The notes below the pieces were generated by a model. That model did no database searches and was not told where the DNA came from. It saw nothing but the letters and a program-made list of their open reading frames with translations. Source: Rhodobiaceae bacterium (GTDB taxonomy: Bacteria > Pseudomonadota > Alphaproteobacteria > RS24). Taken from it: a stretch of DNA of 7,575 bases. Of this stretch, positions 1 through 6,657 are shown piece by piece; the first letter of the stretch is position 1, and each line of letters opens with the position of its first letter. The DNA lies in contig NYTN01000043.1 of NCBI GenBank assembly GCA_002683515.1, forward strand, positions 1 through 7,575. The letters are read 5' to 3'. The position numbers and the translations under genes were made by a program.

Positions 1-1003
1 GCGGCACATCGCGATACCGAAATTCAGAAGCAATATCTATATCAGTGGAAATTTCTGCTAGTGTCTCTAGCCAATAACGCCCAGTCATTGCGGCATAGTA
101 AGCAGAACCACAAGCTATCAACACAATGCGATTAATATTGGAGGTGTCAAAATCAATTTCAGGTATTTTAACAGTTGATTCATTGGCGTTAACATAATGG
201 GCAAATGTATGAGAAATAACTTCTGGTTGTTCGAAAATTTCCTTAGCCATGAAATGCATGTGACGGCCTTTATCAATTATTGATGCTGAGGCATCTTTTA
301 CTTGGATAGGGCGTTCAACTGACTTGCCTTCAGCATCAAAAATATCAAGTGTTGTGTCCGAAAGAATGGCCCAATCACCGTCTTCCAAATATGTAATCCG
401 ATTTGTCATAGGTGCTAGCGAGAAGGCGTCGGAACCAACAAACATCTCATTGTCACCATGACCAATAACGAGAGGGCTGCCCTTCCGAGCAGCAATCATA
501 ATCCTGTCTTCTTTTTCAATCAATAAGGCGACTGCGTAAGCCCCTTCAAGCATGGCAAAAGTTTTGCGAGCAGCAATTTTAATATTGTCTGAATGAGCCA
601 AATGATAGGAAAATAAATGAGCAATAACTTCTGTGTCTGTTTCCGTAGAAAAAGAAATGCCATGTGACTTTAATGTATTTTTTAACTCAAGATAATTTTC
701 AATAATACCATTATGGACAACCATGACACTGTCAGCTTTGTGAGGGTGCGCATTTTGTTTTGTCGGAGGGCCATGAGTTGCCCAGCGCGTGTGTCCAATA
801 CCAATATTTCCTTTAAGCGGTGTCCGCTTAAGTTCGCCCTCTAGATTGATTAGTTTTCCCTGACTTCTACAGCGACTAATTTTATTATCATTAATGGTTG
901 CTATACCAGCACTATCATATCCACGATACTCTAAACGTTTTAGAGCGTCATAAATAACAGGAGTAACGTCTGTTTGACCGATTATACCAATAATTCCACA
1001 CAT
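1..1003 (-). CDS. glmS: Glutamine--fructose-6-phosphate aminotransferase (isomerizing), N-terminal 334 residues, cut by window edge
   Basis: Cytoplasmic enzyme that makes glucosamine-6-phosphate from fructose-6-phosphate and glutamine, the first committed step toward UDP-GlcNAc. I translated it by hand from the ATG at 1003; the frame stays open to base 1, so the 3' part lies outside. It starts MCGIIG, giving the N-terminal Cys nucleophile of Ntn-type glutamine amidotransferases once Met is removed. Further glutaminase motifs are YRGYDSAG (26-33), HTRWATHG (71-78), VHNGIIEN (96-103) and ETDTEV (121-126). The linker motif KEIFEQPEV (254-262) follows, and the first sugar-isomerase (SIS) domain begins at IACGSAYYA (296-304). 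The full family protein is about 600 residues, so a little over half is present. The start is fixed by the MCG motif and by AAGGA upstream, inside the glmU end. It lies 2 bases after glmU, so coupled translation is likely. No glmS ribozyme is present, nor could one fit in a 2-base gap. Confidence 0.97.
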   Translation of the reverse strand, partial: MCGIIGIIGQTDVTPVIYDALKRLEYRGYDSAGIATINDNKISRCRSQGKLINLEGELKRTPLKGNIGIGHTRWATHGPPTKQNAHPHKADSVMVVHNGIIENYLELKNTLKSHGISFSTETDTEVIAHLFSYHLAHSDNIKIAARKTFAMLEGAYAVALLIEKEDRIMIAARKGSPLVIGHGDNEMFVGSDAFSLAPMTNRITYLEDGDWAILSDTTLDIFDAEGKSVERPIQVKDASASIIDKGRHMHFMAKEIFEQPEVISHTFAHYVNANESTVKIPEIDFDTSNINRIVLIACGSAYYAAMTGRYWLETLAEISTDIDIASEFRYRDVP

Positions 1004-1022
1004 AATTACTTGTCCTTTTTTT
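1001..1022 (-). promoter_or_regulatory. glmU/glmS junction: glmS ribosome-binding site, 2-base gap, and in-phase slippery A-run
   Basis: Read on the minus strand, the last glmU codons are GAA AAA AAG GAC AAG TAA, then TT, then the glmS ATG. AAGGA inside glmU serves as the glmS Shine-Dalgarno, so ribosomes ending glmU can restart on glmS. The A-run (1022-1016) plus G1015 contains A_AAA_AAG in the glmU phase, the heptamer known from dnaX programmed -1 frameshifting. A -1 slip here would continue GGA CAA GTA ATT ATG into the glmS frame. Translational coupling is the simple reading and well supported by spacing. Frameshifting is only a possibility: I see no strong stimulatory hairpin downstream and no clear upstream internal Shine-Dalgarno. 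Confidence 0.6.
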
Positions 1023-2361
1023 CATCAGACTTGTTTTTTTTCATTCGGAATTTAACTGACCAACCTTCAATTTCCCTTAATGGAGCGCGGGTAAGTGCAA
1101 GGCTGTCAGCGTTTACCTCATCAGAAATGATAGATGAAGACCCAATATAAGCACCTTCTCCGATTTTAACCGGAGCAATTAAGGATGTGTTCGAACCAAT
1201 GAAAGCTCCTGCCCCAATTTCGGTGAGATGTTTGTTGTATCCATCATAATTACAAGTAATCGTACCGGCTCCAATATTGGCACCCTCTCCAATATGAGCA
1301 TCTCCAATATAAGATAGATGATTTACCTTAGCATCTTTCATAATATGAGCTTTTTTGGTTTCAACAAAATTACCTATTTTGGCATTTACCCCTAAATGCG
1401 TACCGGGCCGAAGGCGTGCATACGGACCAATCTGAGCTCCAGTTTTCGCCCGAACACCTTCCAGATGGCTGAACCCTTTAATCGTCACTGATATGTCAAT
1501 GTTAACGTCAATACCAAAAATACAATGCGGCTCAATAGTGCTATCTGGTCCAATCACAGTGTCGTATGAGAAATAAACAGTTTCTGGCGCAATCATTGTA
1601 ACACTATTATCAAGGTGCTTTTGACGCAGTCTGGTTTGCATTAGAGCTTCGGCTTTCGCTAAGCCGCTTTTCGTATCAACGCCCATCGTATCTTCCTGCT
1701 GACATTCAACAAGACCGATATTGATGTTCTGAGCGTGTGCTAGCGCGACTATATCTGTTAGATAATATTCTGACTGAGCATTATTTTTTTCTAGGCCATT
1801 AAGGAGATCTGGCAAAAGCGCCGCATTCACAGCTAGAGCCCCTCCATTACATAGTTTAATTTTCCGACTTCCCTCATCAGCGTCTTTATGCTCGATAATA
1901 GCAACCGGATTGCCGGCTTCACAAATTATGCGTCCATAGCCTTCAGGCGTGTCAGTCATAAAACCGAGTAAAGTTACATCGGCACTATGTTCAACCATTT
2001 GCTGAAGCACATCAGGGCGCATCAAGGGTGTGTCACCAAAAAGTATAAGAGTTTTGTTCGGATTGCCAGTAAGAGGTAAAGCCGCTTTTACTGCATCGCC
2101 AGTACCAAGTTGCTCTTGTTGAACTGTCAAGGTAAGGGTCTCATCGCTAGCCTTGGCAAGAATGTTATTTCTTAGGTCTTCCTGAATAGGTGACGTTACA
2201 ACAGTTATATGCGAAACACCGGCAGATTGAGCAGCATTGATGACATGAAATATCATTTCAAGGCCAGCAACTTTGTGCAGTACCTTGGGTAGGTCCGACT
2301 TCATTCTGCTGCCTTTACCCGCGGCTAGAATAATTGCTGATAATATACTGCTATCTGTCAT
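1006..2361 (-). CDS. glmU: Bifunctional UDP-N-acetylglucosamine pyrophosphorylase / glucosamine-1-phosphate N-acetyltransferase
   Basis: Cytoplasmic two-domain enzyme: the C-terminal half acetylates glucosamine-1-phosphate with acetyl-CoA, and the N-terminal half joins the product to UMP from UTP, giving UDP-GlcNAc. Its 451 residues are close to E. coli GlmU (456). Pyrophosphorylase motifs are LAAGKGSRM (12-20), LPKVLH (24-29), EQLGTGDA (83-90), GDTP (109-112; D110 matches metal ligand D105 of E. coli), GYGRI (141-145) and EYYLTDIV (198-205). The position of the second ligand, Asn227 in E. coli, is Asp229 here. The left-handed beta-helix acetyltransferase half (about 255-430) keeps R318, K336, H348, Y351, N362 and N371, matching R333, K351, H363, Y366, N377 and N386. 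The C-terminus is Lys-rich (441-451). The start is firm: an in-frame TGA lies two codons upstream and the next Met would remove the nucleotide-binding loop. Only a weak Shine-Dalgarno is seen, with AGGA 18 bases away. Operon with glmS. Confidence 0.98.
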   Translation of the reverse strand: MTDSSILSAIILAAGKGSRMKSDLPKVLHKVAGLEMIFHVINAAQSAGVSHITVVTSPIQEDLRNNILAKASDETLTLTVQQEQLGTGDAVKAALPLTGNPNKTLILFGDTPLMRPDVLQQMVEHSADVTLLGFMTDTPEGYGRIICEAGNPVAIIEHKDADEGSRKIKLCNGGALAVNAALLPDLLNGLEKNNAQSEYYLTDIVALAHAQNINIGLVECQQEDTMGVDTKSGLAKAEALMQTRLRQKHLDNSVTMIAPETVYFSYDTVIGPDSTIEPHCIFGIDVNIDISVTIKGFSHLEGVRAKTGAQIGPYARLRPGTHLGVNAKIGNFVETKKAHIMKDAKVNHLSYIGDAHIGEGANIGAGTITCNYDGYNKHLTEIGAGAFIGSNTSLIAPVKIGEGAYIGSSSIISDEVNADSLALTRAPLREIEGWSVKFRMKKNKSDEKKDK

Positions 2362-2368
2362 GCTTCAT
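2351..2368 (-). other. Possible 5-codon upstream ORF overlapping the glmU start
   Basis: An ATG at 2368 opens a tiny frame reading M-K-H-D-R-stop that overlaps the glmU start codon in another frame and ends inside glmU codon 4. The only purine-rich ribosome-binding candidate nearby, AGGA (2383-2380), is 11 bases from this ATG but 18 from the glmU ATG. If translated, it could tune glmU initiation by termination-reinitiation. It is very short and may be chance. Confidence 0.15.
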
Positions 2369-2426
2369 TTCTATATGAGTCCTGATTACTTAAATAGAAT
2401 GAATAACGCGATAAATAAACACAAAG

Positions 2427-2451
2427 AGTTTTTCAAATTATTTCAAAAACT
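2427..2451. promoter_or_regulatory. 25-bp AT-rich dyad in the 110-base gap before glmU
   Basis: The gap from 2362 to 2471 separates the acyl-CoA dehydrogenase stop from glmU. In it lies an inverted repeat with arms AGTTTTTGAAAT and ATTTGAAAAACT around one central base: 11 of 12 positions pair, with one G/G mismatch. On the minus strand its second arm contains TTGAAA (2436-2431), a fair -35 element, followed 17 bases later by TATCGC (2413-2408), a poor -10. The dyad could thus be an operator over a glmUS promoter. Alternatively, as RNA it forms an A/U-rich hairpin followed by a loosely U-rich stretch, a weak terminator for the upstream gene. The low GC of the stem argues against efficient termination. 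Nothing else is evident in this gap. Confidence 0.35.
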
Positions 2452-2471
2452 TGATGCTTCATGCCGACAGA

Positions 2472-4220
2472 TTAACCAACTATTTGGAAAATCTCTTCAT
2501 TTTCGAGGTGTTCTTTAGTCGAAAGAATAGAAGCCAAGTGACCTTTAGTGCGAGGTAAGAGGCGATCCATGAAAAACGAAGCTGTTTTGACCTTATGCAT
2601 CATTTCATTAGTTTTCATTGTTCCAAGTGCACCTCTCGCTAGATAATGACCACCGGCAACCAGACCAAAAAGCGTAAGATAATCAGTAGCACCATATAAA
2701 CGATCAAGTTTATCAGGGTGTGTCAGCATGAAATCTGTAGCTACTCTCAAATCAGCAAGTCCATTTTTTAGGGCAGATGATAACTCTTTAAGGGTTTCTT
2801 CCCTAGCGCATTGAATAATAGTTTCTTCAATCTGGTCAAGGTACTCAGATATGATAGCCCCATTGGCAAGCGGCAGTTTCCGATTAATCAAATCTATTGC
2901 TTGAATACCATTGGTACCTTCATAAATCGGCAGAATTTTTGCGTCTCTAGCAAATTGTGCGATACCTGTTTCTTCAACAAACCCCATCCCACCATGAATT
3001 TGAACGCCCAAACTAGAGACTTCATTAGCAATATCCGTGCTGAATGCTTTGGAAATGGGCGTTAGAAGTTCATTGAAGGCTTTAGCTTTTTCATCGCCGC
3101 TAAAATGTGCGAGATCATGGAAAACCCCATTTTCATAGCATATTGCCCGGGCTGCATCTGTAAGGGCTCTCATCGTCATCAGCATATTACGAACGTCTGG
3201 GTGGCTAGCAATAGCTACGGGTGTATTATCACCTCTTTGAGCATCCGGAGCGCGCCCCTGAATTCTGTCAGATGCATAAGACATTGCAATTTGAGTTGCT
3301 TGCTCTGCCAATCCAACACCCTGAATACCAACATTCAAACGCGCATTGTTCATCATAGTAAACATTGCTGCCATGCCTGTATTCTCGGCCCCTATGAGCC
3401 AACCGGTCGCCCCATCATTTTCTCCAAATGACATCACACAGGTCGGGCTAGCATGAATACCAAGCTTATCTTCAAGGCCAATACATTTTACATCGTTCCT
3501 ATCACCAAGAGAGCCATCGTCATTAACGAAAAACTTCGGAACGATAAATAACGAAATGCCTTTCGTTCCTTCCGGTGCGTCAGGTGTGCGCGCGAGAACA
3601 AGATGAATGATATTTTCAGTCATATTGTGATCGCCATAGGTGATGTAAATTTTCGTGCCGTAAATTTTATATGTACCGTTAGTCTGTGGTTCAGCTTTCG
3701 TTTTTACTGCCCCAACATCTGACCCGGCCTGAGGCTCCGTTAAATTCATGGTCGCAGACCAGTTGCCAGAAATTATCTGATGAAGGTATTTTTCCTTTTG
3801 CTCCTCTGAAGCATGTGCTTCCAGCGCCTCCACCGCACCAGATGTCAGCATTTGACAAAGCGTGAAAGCAATATTGGAATTAAGCATTTCAAATACTGCA
3901 TTAGCCAACGAAATAGGCAGACCCTGTCCGCCATATTTTTCTGAAGCTGAAAGCGTCGGCCACCCATTGTCCACAAGTTGTTTATAAGCGTCTCTAAAGG
4001 CATCTGGCACTACAACACCTTGAGTTTCTAGGTGAGCTTTTTCTTCATCACCAATTTGGTTGGTTGGTGCAATCACTTCAGTGGTAAATTTTCCAGCTTC
4101 GTCTAATATTGAAGATATCAAATCTGCATCTAGTTCAGGAATTGCATCAAATAAACGGTCAAAACCTGCCTCATGTTTAAGACTGAAGCTAATTCTATCA
4201 ACGGGTGCTGTATAAGACAT
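2472..4220 (-). CDS. Acyl-CoA dehydrogenase, DmdC/FadE-like long form with extra C-terminal domain
   Basis: FAD-dependent enzyme expected to oxidise an acyl-CoA to the trans-2-enoyl-CoA in the cytoplasm. At 582 residues it is longer than classic acyl-CoA dehydrogenases (about 380-400) and fits the group with a short N-terminal extension (about 1-35) and a C-terminal helical domain (about 460-580). That group includes 3-methylmercaptopropionyl-CoA dehydrogenase DmdC. Visible motifs are MNLTEPQAGSDVG (158-170, flavin and substrate contact), KIYITYGDHN (190-199), GIQGVGLAEQA (298-308), HGGMGFVEETG (409-419) and PIYEGTNGIQ (431-440). E434 is at the catalytic-base position of DmdC-type enzymes. 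The start has GAGG four bases before the ATG. No dmdA, dmdB, dmdD or other fatty-acid genes flank it, so the substrate is open: medium or long acyl-CoA is as likely as a DMSP-derived thioester. Confident on family, not on substrate. Confidence 0.93.
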   Translation of the reverse strand: MSYTAPVDRISFSLKHEAGFDRLFDAIPELDADLISSILDEAGKFTTEVIAPTNQIGDEEKAHLETQGVVVPDAFRDAYKQLVDNGWPTLSASEKYGGQGLPISLANAVFEMLNSNIAFTLCQMLTSGAVEALEAHASEEQKEKYLHQIISGNWSATMNLTEPQAGSDVGAVKTKAEPQTNGTYKIYGTKIYITYGDHNMTENIIHLVLARTPDAPEGTKGISLFIVPKFFVNDDGSLGDRNDVKCIGLEDKLGIHASPTCVMSFGENDGATGWLIGAENTGMAAMFTMMNNARLNVGIQGVGLAEQATQIAMSYASDRIQGRAPDAQRGDNTPVAIASHPDVRNMLMTMRALTDAARAICYENGVFHDLAHFSGDEKAKAFNELLTPISKAFSTDIANEVSSLGVQIHGGMGFVEETGIAQFARDAKILPIYEGTNGIQAIDLINRKLPLANGAIISEYLDQIEETIIQCAREETLKELSSALKNGLADLRVATDFMLTHPDKLDRLYGATDYLTLFGLVAGGHYLARGALGTMKTNEMMHKVKTASFFMDRLLPRTKGHLASILSTKEHLENEEIFQIVG

Positions 4221-4240
4221 GGAACCTCAAAGCAAATGGA

Positions 4241-4257
4241 GGGCTCAATCTGAACCC
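4241..4257. promoter_or_regulatory. Short inverted repeat in the leader of the acyl-CoA dehydrogenase gene
   Basis: The 97-base gap between the TPR gene and the dehydrogenase (4221-4317) holds one clear structure: GGGTTCA-GAT-TGAGCCC on the minus strand. It pairs as a 7-bp stem with one G-U pair and a 3-base loop, ending 12 bases upstream of the GAGG ribosome-binding site. No U-tract follows, so it is not an intrinsic terminator for the TPR gene. It could be an operator half-site pair or an RNA hairpin affecting access to the start. I see only weak promoter-like hexamers in the gap, for example TTGCTG then TAAAGA 17 bases on. Read-through from the TonB operon remains possible. Confidence 0.3.
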
Positions 4258-4317
4258 CGATGGAAACTAATCTTTAAAGTAATACCAAAGCACCAGCAAT
4301 CAACTGCAATAAGCTAA

Positions 4318-5625
4318 TTAACTGGTTTTTTGTTTCTCTTTTTCCGCACGCGCTTTTTCGGCGAGTTGTCTCTCTAGAGATCTTATCCATTTAAAAGCGT
4401 CTTTAGCTGTATCATCAAAGTCACCAGCTTTACGGAAGGTTTTAATGGCTTTCTCAAACTTACCTAGGCGCGCCTGAGTAATACCTAAAACGAGAAATGT
4501 GTTGCTCTCCCTCTTCTCAAGCTTGCCTTTTTCGACTGCTTTAACAAGATATTTTTCAGCATTTTTCCAATCTTCATCCTGAATATAGGCTTGCCCCAAT
4601 TGTGCAAAAAGTTTACCGCTTTTGGACTTTGAAGCAGCCTTCAGTAATGGAGAACGGGATTTTTTCCACTCACGGGAGTGCATCCATGAAGTTGCAAGCA
4701 ACTCCCAATTCTTAGATGTCTTTTTAATTGAGCCATCCTTGAGACCTTTATCAAGGATTTTGGCGGCTTTATATGGAAAGTCATTGTAAAGATATAATTG
4801 AGCGATACGCACAAGCTCTTTGCTTGTTTTAAGCATATCCTGACTATGCATGGCCTGTTGAGCAGTGAATGCTTTTTTCTCCATACCCAACTCTTGATAG
4901 ACGGCTGACAATTGTTGCCAGAATGCTTTTTTGCCTGGGAAACGATCTACAACAACCTCAAGAATAGGCAGTGCCTCTTTATAACGTTCTTGTTGTAAGT
5001 AAACAGAAAGTAGGATTCGGTACCAAGACTCCTTTGGCGAGTCGGACATACTAATTGCTTTATTCACGTTCTTCTCGGCTTGCTTAAGATTATCCATAAT
5101 AAGGTAAATCTGAGCTTTCAGGCCATAAGCGGAAGCACTCGGGTCTTCAACTTGAGAGAACCAGCGATTTAAATAACGAAGAGCTTGTTTTGGCTTATCT
5201 TCAGCTATGCTGAGTTGAGCGAGATTATATGTTAAATCAAGTTGAACTTGCTCAGGCAATACACCTAGATTAAGTGCGCGTTCGAATTCTACCAATGCAC
5301 GAGTATAATCACCTTTATCCGCCCAAACATAAGCATATGTTTGCTGGGCAACACCTTTTTCATAAGGTTTATAACGGTCACTTTTCATCATGTTCTGCAG
5401 GATATTCATTGCTGTTTCGTGATTTCCTTCGGACAAAGCTTCCTGCGCGGACGTTATCTGGTTAAAAGCCCCTTTACTCAATACTTGGGAACGGCGAGTT
5501 TTAGGCTTTTTCTTTTTCTCTTCCTGAGCAGTTGCCGTATCAATTAACCGAAGTGCATCGGGCATAATAGGAGATGCCATGAAAGAAAATATCAGAATAA
5601 GTGAGCTAAAGCGAAGCTTTGACAT
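4318..5625 (-). CDS. Secreted TPR-repeat protein, last gene of the TonB2-type operon
   Basis: The 435-residue protein begins with a signal-peptide-like segment: MSKLR, hydrophobic core about 7-20, and an A-T-A cleavage-type site near residues 31-33. A Lys/Arg-rich linker (37-45) follows. The remainder is helical tetratricopeptide repeats from about 52 to 415, seen as recurring pairs such as GDYTRALVEFERALNLG (105-121), ERYKEALPILEVVVDRFP (213-230), EDWKNAEKYLVKAVEKG (351-367) and GKFEKAIKTFRKAGDFD (388-404). The tail (415-435) is charged. TPR arrays bind proteins, so a periplasmic scaffold or partner for the TonB2 complex or a receptor is inferred. A TPR gene directly after tonB2 is a known feature of Vibrio-type tonB2 clusters, but its biochemical role is poorly defined. 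It lies 2 bases after tonB2 with AAGGA six bases before the ATG, so the two are surely co-translated. The export prediction is by eye. Confidence 0.88.
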   Translation of the reverse strand: MSKLRFSSLILIFSFMASPIMPDALRLIDTATAQEEKKKKPKTRRSQVLSKGAFNQITSAQEALSEGNHETAMNILQNMMKSDRYKPYEKGVAQQTYAYVWADKGDYTRALVEFERALNLGVLPEQVQLDLTYNLAQLSIAEDKPKQALRYLNRWFSQVEDPSASAYGLKAQIYLIMDNLKQAEKNVNKAISMSDSPKESWYRILLSVYLQQERYKEALPILEVVVDRFPGKKAFWQQLSAVYQELGMEKKAFTAQQAMHSQDMLKTSKELVRIAQLYLYNDFPYKAAKILDKGLKDGSIKKTSKNWELLATSWMHSREWKKSRSPLLKAASKSKSGKLFAQLGQAYIQDEDWKNAEKYLVKAVEKGKLEKRESNTFLVLGITQARLGKFEKAIKTFRKAGDFDDTAKDAFKWIRSLERQLAEKARAEKEKQKTS

Positions 5626-5627
5626 AA

Positions 5628-6230
5628 CTAGTCCTTACTTATTTGGAAGGTAATCATCTGACGTACACCCGGTCTCTTGACTGCACGGCCTTCCTCTGTT
5701 TTTGGTCTATATTTCCACTTACGAACCGCATTGATAGCGGCGCGATCAAAAATACCAACTGGATCAGAGTCAATTACGACAGGCTCCATAGCCTGACCAA
5801 TTGGACTGATTGTAAATTCAAGCAATACCCAACCTTCAATCCCACGAGACAAAGCGCGATTAGGATATCTTGGCAAAACACGGACAATCGCCAGTGCATC
5901 ACCATCCACAGGAGCATTTAAATTAAGACCCATTGATAGCCCAAAGTCGGCATCAATATTAGAAGGGTCTATATCCGGACGTTCCACCTGATCCATGGGC
6001 GGTGGTGGCGGTGGCGGCTCAGCTTCTTTACGGGATGGACGTTTAACACGATCTTTCGTATTAACGTCTTCCTCCCTTTCAAGACGAACAAAGTCGATGG
6101 CAACGCCACCAAAAGCTTCTTCTATCTCATATTGCTGACCGGTCACCATAATTTTCATCACGAGAAATAAGGCTGTAGTTGTAACAGCAGCCATAAACCA
6201 GTTAGGTAAACCTTGGATAAATGAAGGCAT
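5628..6230 (-). CDS. tonB2: TonB2-type energy transducer
   Basis: Inner-membrane-anchored protein that carries proton-motive energy from the ExbB/ExbD motor to outer-membrane receptors. Its 200 residues are typical of TonB2 and shorter than E. coli TonB (239). An uncleaved N-terminal membrane segment spans about 11-29. A short charged and proline-rich linker includes seven consecutive prolines (72-78). The C-terminal TonB domain runs about 113-198, with RYPNRALSRGIEGWVLLEF (121-139), GQAMEPVVIDSDPVGIFDRAA (145-165) and AVRKWKYRP (168-176). The anchor lacks the Ser-x3-His motif of E. coli TonB. AAGGAG nine bases before the ATG overlaps the exbD stop region and supports the start; the next Met (13) would cut into the membrane segment. 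The poly-proline run should need elongation factor P for smooth translation. The family call is firm; the symbol is by operon context. Confidence 0.93.
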   Translation of the reverse strand: MPSFIQGLPNWFMAAVTTTALFLVMKIMVTGQQYEIEEAFGGVAIDFVRLEREEDVNTKDRVKRPSRKEAEPPPPPPPMDQVERPDIDPSNIDADFGLSMGLNLNAPVDGDALAIVRVLPRYPNRALSRGIEGWVLLEFTISPIGQAMEPVVIDSDPVGIFDRAAINAVRKWKYRPKTEEGRAVKRPGVRQMITFQISKD

Positions 6231-6244
6231 GTCCGGAGACTCCT

Positions 6245-6646
6245 TTACCGTTCTTCTGCAGCAATTGAAATTGCTTGTACACCAGCCAGACGGATTTGAT
6301 CCATAACTTCAACCAGCGTACCGGTTTGAGCATTCTGATCTGCCTGAATAACGGCACCACCCTGAGGATTTTCAGCATGAAGACGTTCAATATTAGCACG
6401 AACGGCATTAATGTCGACCTCACGGCGATTAATCCAAATCTCATTGTACTCATTGATTGCTACAAGTATACCGACACGGTTCTGCTTGGTGGCGGTTTGT
6501 GCATCTGGACGGGTAACATCAATGCCACTTTCTTTTACAAAAGTAGCTGTCACAATGAAGAAGATGAGCATGATAAACACGACATCCATCATTGGTGTGA
6601 TATCAATATCAGACTCTTCGGTATTTCTTTGACGTTTGCGACGCAT
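6245..6646 (-). CDS. exbD2: ExbD2-like biopolymer transport protein (TonB2 system)
   Basis: Small ExbD/TolR-family protein of 133 residues, usual length for the family. A basic cytoplasmic N-terminus (RRKRQR) leads to SDIDITPMMDVVFIMLIFF (12-30), the signature that opens the single membrane helix (about 20-38). D21 is at the place of the essential membrane Asp (D25 in E. coli ExbD) through which protons are thought to pass. The periplasmic domain begins with GIDVTRPDAQ (41-50) and ends with a TolR/ExbD-like fold, including VIQADQNAQTGTLVEVMDQIRLAG with a gap-free match to the family pattern (99-122). It works as part of a pentamer/dimer motor with ExbB. It is 11 bases after exbB; the G-rich Shine-Dalgarno overlaps the exbB stop codon, so coupling is likely. 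A homologue in a Tol system would be TolR, but the TonB neighbour argues for ExbD. Confidence 0.95.
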   Translation of the reverse strand: MRRKRQRNTEESDIDITPMMDVVFIMLIFFIVTATFVKESGIDVTRPDAQTATKQNRVGILVAINEYNEIWINRREVDINAVRANIERLHAENPQGGAVIQADQNAQTGTLVEVMDQIRLAGVQAISIAAEER

Positions 6647-6657
6647 AAGATGCCCCC

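Noticed and set aside
1001..1010. A glmS ribozyme/riboswitch upstream of glmS
   Set aside because: glmU ends 2 bases before glmS, leaving no leader; this ribozyme is typical of Firmicutes and needs a long untranslated region.
1033..1041. Second slippery heptamer A_AAA_AAC slightly upstream in glmU
   Set aside because: It is in phase, but a -1 slip there reads CAA GTC TGA and stops after two codons, giving only a trimmed GlmU tail; no useful product is suggested.
2273..2518. Plus-strand open frame of 81 codons spanning the glmU upstream gap
   Set aside because: It overlaps the starts and ends of two solid minus-strand genes, has no visible ribosome-binding site and no recognisable motif.
4221..4317. 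An intrinsic terminator after the TPR gene
   Set aside because: No GC-rich hairpin followed by a U-tract is present; the only inverted repeat lacks the U-run.
6202..6453. Minus-strand open frame of 83 codons overlapping exbD2 and tonB2 in another frame
   Set aside because: It is an out-of-frame reading of exbD2 codons; the ExbD signature is in the other frame and the junction is explained by normal tandem genes.
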